Assembly (NCBI GenBank): GCA_947459175.1
Contig: CANHCT010000014.1
Location: 1-36,573 of the forward strand
Reading direction: 5' to 3'
Source: Hymenobacteraceae bacterium
GTDB taxonomy: Bacteria > Bacteroidota > Bacteroidia > Cytophagales > Flexibacteraceae
DNA length: 36,573 bases
Positions 32,327 to 36,573 of this stretch are shown here, in pieces; the first letter of the stretch is position 1; every line of letters starts with the position of its first letter. The notes beneath the pieces were generated by a model, which ran no database searches, had not been told where the DNA came from, and worked only from the letters and a program-made list of their open reading frames with translations. The position numbers were made by a program, and so were the translations under genes.

Positions 32327-34258
32327 ATGCCTAAAAGAATTTTTACCATTCCATTTGCTGCCCTGCTGCTTCTGACCCGTTTGGTTGCAGATGCACAGGA
32401 TATGCAGATCCGGACATCTGAAAAAGAAACCGGCCGCCGCCTTTTGGAATGGCAGTCCACCGGAACAGGGCAAAACATAGATGTGAAGCATTACCGCTGC
32501 CGCTGGCGCATCGATCCCAATGTCCGCTACATCAGCGGGAGTGTCAGCACCACTTTTACCACCCTCGATACGGCCAGTTTTCTGGTTTTTGATTTTTACA
32601 ACGGCCTCACGGTGGACTCTGTGGTTTTCCGTTCCCAGAAAAAGCAGTTTTCCTTTACCGCTGCCAAGATTTTTCGGATCCGGCTTGGGACCCTTGTTTC
32701 TCAGGGTACTACCGATTCCGTTTCTGTCTATTACAAGGGCATTCCGGCAAATTCCGGATTCGGCGCCTTCAACCGGCAACTTCATGCCGGGGTTCCCATC
32801 ATCTGGACCATGAGCTGCCCCTATGGTGCGGCAGACTGGTGGCCCTGCAAGCAGGATTTGATTGACAAACCTGATTCTATTGACCTTATTATCAGCACTC
32901 CTGCTGCTTATCGGGCTGCCGGAAACGGCAAGCTCGTGGCTGAATATCCATCCGGTACCGACAAAGTTTTCCACTGGAAGCACAAATACCCCATCGCCGT
33001 TTACCTGATTGCCACGGCAGTAACCAATTATGCAGCATTTACCCACAAGGTTCAATTGCCCTCTCAGACACCGGGCGATTCCCTGCCGGTAGTGAATTTT
33101 GTATATCCCGAAACCCAAAATTCGGCCCAAACCGACACCCGGCGGGTTCTGCCGATTCTGCAATTTTATGACTCGCTGGTGGCTCCTTATCCGTTTGCCA
33201 GAGAAAAATATGGCCATGCCCAGTTTGGCTGGGGAGGGGGAATGGAGCATCAAACCATGAGTTTTATGACCGATTTTTCTTTCAGCCTGCAGGCGCATGA
33301 GCTGGCGCACCAATGGTTTGGTGACCACATTACCTGCCGCAGCTGGCGTGATATCTGGCTGAATGAAGGTTGGGCCACCTACCTGACCGCTGTGAGCCAA
33401 AGGCGATTTGGAACTGCCAATTTCACAACCTGGCTCAATACTACCATCAATCAAATCACAGCCAATGGGAGCGGTTCGGTTTGGGTAAGCGATACCACCA
33501 ACATCAACCGTATTTTTGATTACCGCCTAACCTACCAAAAAGGGGCCTTGCTTCTCCATATGCTTCGCTGGGAACTGGGTGATTCATTATTTTGGACGGG
33601 TGTACGCAACTATCAGGCAGACCCGGTGCTGAAATTTGGCTTCGCTACTACCCGGCAATTCATTTCCCATCTCGAAGCGGTAAGCGGCAAAGACCTTCAA
33701 CCTTTTCTCAATCAGTGGTTTACCGGGCAGGGTCATCCCACTGTACAGGTGAAGCTTGTCCGCAACGGACTCGATATGCAGCTCACCCTCACCCAATCAA
33801 CTTCACATCCTTCGGTACCCTTTTTCAATCTCAAAATACCCATTCGCTTCGCAGGTGCGGGAATGGATACCATTCTCATTTTCAGGCCTGAAACAGCCGT
33901 TGCGCAGTATTCTTTCAGCCTTCCGCAAAGCCCGTCCTCCGTGACTTTTGATCCCCAAAAATGGTTGCTTGCCCGGAGTTCGGTACAATTGATTACCCAA
34001 ACACTGGAAATGAAAGCCGGTGTGCAGGGAATCCGGGTTTATCCCAATCCTTTTTCAGGATCTCTTCACCTGAGTAATGAGCAAAATACCTCCTGTTCTT
34101 TTGAGATTTACAATTCAGCCGGACGCTTGCTTCAAAATGGACACGTACTGCCCGAAATTCACAAAACTTTGGATATGAATGATTTGGATCCCGGATTTTA
34201 TTTCCTCAAGATAAAAGAAGGACGGCAAATCCATTCTTTCAAACTGGTGAAATATTGA
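32327..34258 (+). CDS. Secreted M1 family metallopeptidase with T9SS sorting domain
   Basis: 643 residues from the ATG at 32327, chosen because a signal peptide (MPKRIFTIPFAALLLLTRLV) follows directly; an in-frame ATG lies at 32255. The zinc site is HELAHQWFGDH (His324, His328), with the third ligand Glu347 in WLNEGWATYL. The exopeptidase motif reads GGGMEHQTMS where most M1 enzymes have GAMEN, so the Asn is His. YQKGALLLHMLRW supplies the catalytic Tyr. The final 80 residues (GIRVYPNPFSGSLHL through FYFLKIKEGRQIHSFKLVKY) are a type A C-terminal sorting domain of the type IX secretion system. The enzyme is therefore exported to the cell surface or medium and trims peptides from the N-terminus. 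Confidence 0.92.
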   Translation: MPKRIFTIPFAALLLLTRLVADAQDMQIRTSEKETGRRLLEWQSTGTGQNIDVKHYRCRWRIDPNVRYISGSVSTTFTTLDTASFLVFDFYNGLTVDSVVFRSQKKQFSFTAAKIFRIRLGTLVSQGTTDSVSVYYKGIPANSGFGAFNRQLHAGVPIIWTMSCPYGAADWWPCKQDLIDKPDSIDLIISTPAAYRAAGNGKLVAEYPSGTDKVFHWKHKYPIAVYLIATAVTNYAAFTHKVQLPSQTPGDSLPVVNFVYPETQNSAQTDTRRVLPILQFYDSLVAPYPFAREKYGHAQFGWGGGMEHQTMSFMTDFSFSLQAHELAHQWFGDHITCRSWRDIWLNEGWATYLTAVSQRRFGTANFTTWLNTTINQITANGSGSVWVSDTTNINRIFDYRLTYQKGALLLHMLRWELGDSLFWTGVRNYQADPVLKFGFATTRQFISHLEAVSGKDLQPFLNQWFTGQGHPTVQVKLVRNGLDMQLTLTQSTSHPSVPFFNLKIPIRFAGAGMDTILIFRPETAVAQYSFSLPQSPSSVTFDPQKWLLARSSVQLITQTLEMKAGVQGIRVYPNPFSGSLHLSNEQNTSCSFEIYNSAGRLLQNGHVLPEIHKTLDMNDLDPGFYFLKIKEGRQIHSFKLVKY

Positions 34259-34283
34259 GCCCTTACTGAAGCTGATATTTCGG

Positions 34284-36386
34284 TTAGTAGGTCAGGCCCA
34301 TGCTGTACAGCATGAAGCCCCATTGTTCCGCAATTTCTTCCAGTGCCTTGCTCAGCGGTTTCCCGGCTCCGTGTCCTGCTTTTTTCCCGATAGAAATGAG
34401 CGCAGGATTGGACCCGGTTTGAACAGCCTGCAGCCGGGCAGCAAATTTAAACGAGTGTGCCGGCACTACCCGGTCGTCGTGGTCGGCCGTTTTCACCATA
34501 GTAGCCGGATACTGAACGCCTTCCTTCAGGTTGTGCAGGGGCGAATATTTGTAAAGAAACGGAAATTGTTCTGCCGAATCGCTTGCGCCATACTCTACCA
34601 CCCATCCCCAGCCAATGGTGAATTTGTGAAATCTGAGCATATCCAGAACACCCACTTCGGGGAAAGCCACCTTAAACAAATCGGGTCTTTGTGTCATGCA
34701 GGCCCCCACGAGCAAACCGCCGTTCGACCGCCCCTGCAAGGCCAGATAATCTTTGCCGGTATATTTTTCGGCAATCAGGTATTCGGCTGCTGCTATGCAA
34801 TCGTCAAATACATTTTGCTTTTTTTCGAGCATCCCGGCTTTGTGCCAGGTTTCGCCATATTCTCCTCCGCCCCTCAGGTTGGCCACAGCATATACCACAC
34901 CCGCCTCAAGAAGGGGTAGATTCAATGCAGAAAAAGAAGGGGTAACGGATATATTAAATCCCCCGTAGCCGTACAGCAAAGTGGGGTTTTTGCCATTCAT
35001 TTCCAGACCCTTGCGATAAACCAAAAACATCGGAATGCGGGTACCGTCCTTGCCGGGGTAGAACACCTGTTTCACTTCGTACTTCCCGGGTTGAAAGTCA
35101 ATTTGCGGCTTTTTGTACACCTCAGAATTTCCGCTTGCCACATCCAGTTTGAAAATGGTTTGAGGATAATTGAAGGAAGTAAAGGAATAGAAAGTGGTTT
35201 TATCACCAGGCTCCCCGTAAAATCCTCCTGCTGTTCCGATACCAGGCAGTTGGATTTGTCTTTCTTCTTTTCCGCTCATATCATGCTGATATACAGCGGT
35301 AGAAACATTTTTTAGATAAAGGGAATACAGTTTGCCTCCGCAGGCAGATACGCTTTGCAGCAATTCCTTTTTTTCCGGAATGATGACTTTGAATTTATCT
35401 TCTTCCGGTGCCGAAAGGTCTGTTTCTACCAGTTGATAGTTTGGTGCGTTGCGGTCCGTGAGGATGTAGGCTTTGCTTCCGCTTACTTCCACCAGATCAT
35501 AATTGAATTCAAATCCTTTGAAGACAAGCCGGAAGTCTGAATTTGGCTTGCTTAAGTCTTTGACTTTCAGTTCACTGCCGGAGGTGCCGTCTGAGGAGGA
35601 AATGAACAGATACCGGCCGTCGCGGCTGCATATGGCGCTGAAATACCGCATCGGATGTTTCGCATCGGAGTACACCAGCACATCCTGACTTTGGGGTGTT
35701 CCCAATTTGTGGAAATACACTTTGTGAAATTCGTTTTTGTTGGAAAAGGCTTTGCCTTCCACAGGTTTGTCGTAGGCAGAATAATAAAAACCCTCTTTGC
35801 CCCAGGCTGCCCCGCTGAATTTTACCCACTCAATCCTGTCGCTGATCTTCTTGCCGCTTTCCACCTCATACACTTCCAGTTCCTGCCAGTCGCTCCCCGA
35901 CCGGGAGACCGAAACGCACATATATTTTTTATCTATCGATGCACCGGACAAGTCGGCGGTCACGGTGCCGTCGGCAGAGAGGGTGTTCGGGTCAATAAAA
36001 ACTTCGGGCGCACCGTTCAGCCCCTTTTGCCGGTAAATGACCGATTGATTTTGCAGGCCGCTGTTTTTTCTGAAAAAGTACCATTCGCCCACCTTGACCG
36101 GCATGCTGAAACGCTCGTGGTTGTATAATTTTTCCAGTCGGTCTTTGATTTTTCCAATAAAGGGAATCTTTTTCAAATAGCTGTTGGTCAGCTCATTCTG
36201 ACGGTCAACCCAATCCATTACAGATTTTGCTGTGTCGTCTTCGAGCCAGCGGTAGGGGTCTTCCACTATCGTGCCGTGATAGTTGTCTTTTTGGTTCCCT
36301 TTTGCGGTTTCAGGGTAAGGGATTTGCGCCATAGCAGAAAATGCGGAGATGAAAAGCAGGATTAAATACCAAAATGAAGGTTTCAT
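34284..36386 (-). CDS. Prolyl oligopeptidase (S9A) with signal peptide
   Basis: 700 residues. A Sec signal peptide (MKPSFWYLILLFISAFSAMAQ) sends it to the periplasm. NYHGTIVEDPYRWLED is the usual start of the S9A family; a seven-bladed propeller covers about 80-430. The alpha/beta-hydrolase domain has the nucleophile Ser554 in QGRSNGGLL, the Asp in TADHDDRVVP (637/638) and His672 in KKAGHGAGKP. It cleaves peptides shorter than about 30 residues after proline. The oxyanion-side LLYGYGGFNIS and the NLRGGGEYG loop are intact. It converges on the M1 peptidase gene (25 bases between stops); the two peptidases may share substrates but are not one operon. Confidence 0.95.
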   Translation of the reverse strand: MKPSFWYLILLFISAFSAMAQIPYPETAKGNQKDNYHGTIVEDPYRWLEDDTAKSVMDWVDRQNELTNSYLKKIPFIGKIKDRLEKLYNHERFSMPVKVGEWYFFRKNSGLQNQSVIYRQKGLNGAPEVFIDPNTLSADGTVTADLSGASIDKKYMCVSVSRSGSDWQELEVYEVESGKKISDRIEWVKFSGAAWGKEGFYYSAYDKPVEGKAFSNKNEFHKVYFHKLGTPQSQDVLVYSDAKHPMRYFSAICSRDGRYLFISSSDGTSGSELKVKDLSKPNSDFRLVFKGFEFNYDLVEVSGSKAYILTDRNAPNYQLVETDLSAPEEDKFKVIIPEKKELLQSVSACGGKLYSLYLKNVSTAVYQHDMSGKEERQIQLPGIGTAGGFYGEPGDKTTFYSFTSFNYPQTIFKLDVASGNSEVYKKPQIDFQPGKYEVKQVFYPGKDGTRIPMFLVYRKGLEMNGKNPTLLYGYGGFNISVTPSFSALNLPLLEAGVVYAVANLRGGGEYGETWHKAGMLEKKQNVFDDCIAAAEYLIAEKYTGKDYLALQGRSNGGLLVGACMTQRPDLFKVAFPEVGVLDMLRFHKFTIGWGWVVEYGASDSAEQFPFLYKYSPLHNLKEGVQYPATMVKTADHDDRVVPAHSFKFAARLQAVQTGSNPALISIGKKAGHGAGKPLSKALEEIAEQWGFMLYSMGLTY

Positions 36387-36573
36387 AGAAGCAAGGATTT
36401 GAAATACAAATCAATCTTTTTTTCGGAGAAATTCAGAATCGGCACCAGGAAAAAAGGAGAGACCTTTTATGCACTTAGGCGGCATGAAAAAAGAAAGCCA
36501 CTCCGGAATTCGGGAAATAAAAAAAGGCCATGGTTACAAGCGACCTATAAAAATAAGATAAAACAAAGGGGAA
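36387..36573. other. Right-edge intergenic sequence
   Basis: AT-rich sequence upstream of the prolyl oligopeptidase gene. A 25-codon frame (36484-36561 plus) has no supporting feature. I find no exact TAnnTTTG on the minus strand that would serve the peptidase gene. Confidence 0.4.

Noticed and set aside
32315-33454. 379-codon open frame on the minus strand across the M1 peptidase gene
   Set aside because: It is the antisense shadow of a gene with clear motifs, has no recognisable domain and starts and ends inside the peptidase gene.
34323-34919. 198-codon plus-strand frame opposite the prolyl oligopeptidase gene
   Set aside because: The opposite strand encodes the catalytic domain with an intact Ser-Asp-His triad; the plus frame has scattered Cys, Arg and Pro and no motif.
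1-36573. CRISPR array, insertion sequence, prophage or toxin-antitoxin system
   Set aside because: No regularly spaced direct repeats, transposase or integrase motifs, or small paired toxin genes were seen on either strand.

Overview
The window looks like a chromosome segment of a Bacteroidota bacterium, probably outside Bacteroides itself (Saprospirales, Chitinophagales or Cytophagales type). The evidence is a DUF4290 gene, a Rho factor with a long disordered insert, a GH92 mannosidase, a PagL-type acyloxyacyl hydrolase, a DUF2807 lipoprotein, an M1 peptidase ending in a type IX secretion sorting domain, and several promoters of the Bacteroidota form TTG-N19-21-TAnnTTTG. I support 32 protein genes (one cut by the left edge) and one tRNA gene. 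I see no insertion sequence, prophage, CRISPR array, rRNA or plasmid gene. Most of the window is ordinary housekeeping and envelope chromosome.

Layout. 1-7017: an unidentified gene end, a beta-barrel-like protein, a GT22-type mannosyltransferase, and a tight GH92 alpha-mannosidase / glycosylasparaginase pair suited to dismantling N-glycans. 7237-11074: a rho-DUF4290-murA unit read leftwards; MurA has Asp in place of the fosfomycin-target Cys. 11075-11774 is a 700-base gap without a gene. 11775-15406: a MerR regulator convergent with an rsmI / membrane spermidine-synthase-like / acyltransferase unit. 15533-20144: a cysteine-free Fur/PerR-like regulator, a 2-Cys peroxiredoxin, an inositol-phosphatase-like enzyme, an RmlD-like reductase and aspartate kinase. 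20232-24434: a leftward five-gene run of ECF sigma factor, crtI, crtB, ispH and an OsmC-type peroxide reductase. 24639-28079: a divergent unknown protein resembling a degenerate DUF2064 glycosyltransferase, then murB, a PagL-type lipid A deacylase and a DUF2807 lipoprotein joined by ATGA overlaps. 28085-36386: a GT4 glycosyltransferase, a CAU-anticodon tRNA, a TIGR01777 epimerase, a GT-C-like membrane protein, the M1 peptidase and a prolyl oligopeptidase.

How the parts fit. Two regions deal with oxidative stress. One pairs a Fur-family regulator with a peroxiredoxin. The other places isoprenoid supply (IspH), carotenoid synthesis (CrtB, CrtI) and an organic-peroxide reductase (OsmC) behind one ECF sigma gene. 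The promoter of that sigma gene is bracketed by an inverted TTGTTTAA/TTAAACAA pair, with another copy upstream and a fourth inside the divergent gene. This operon and its control region are the best candidates for a system worth following up. Function names rest on motifs I can read in the sequence; no database search was possible.
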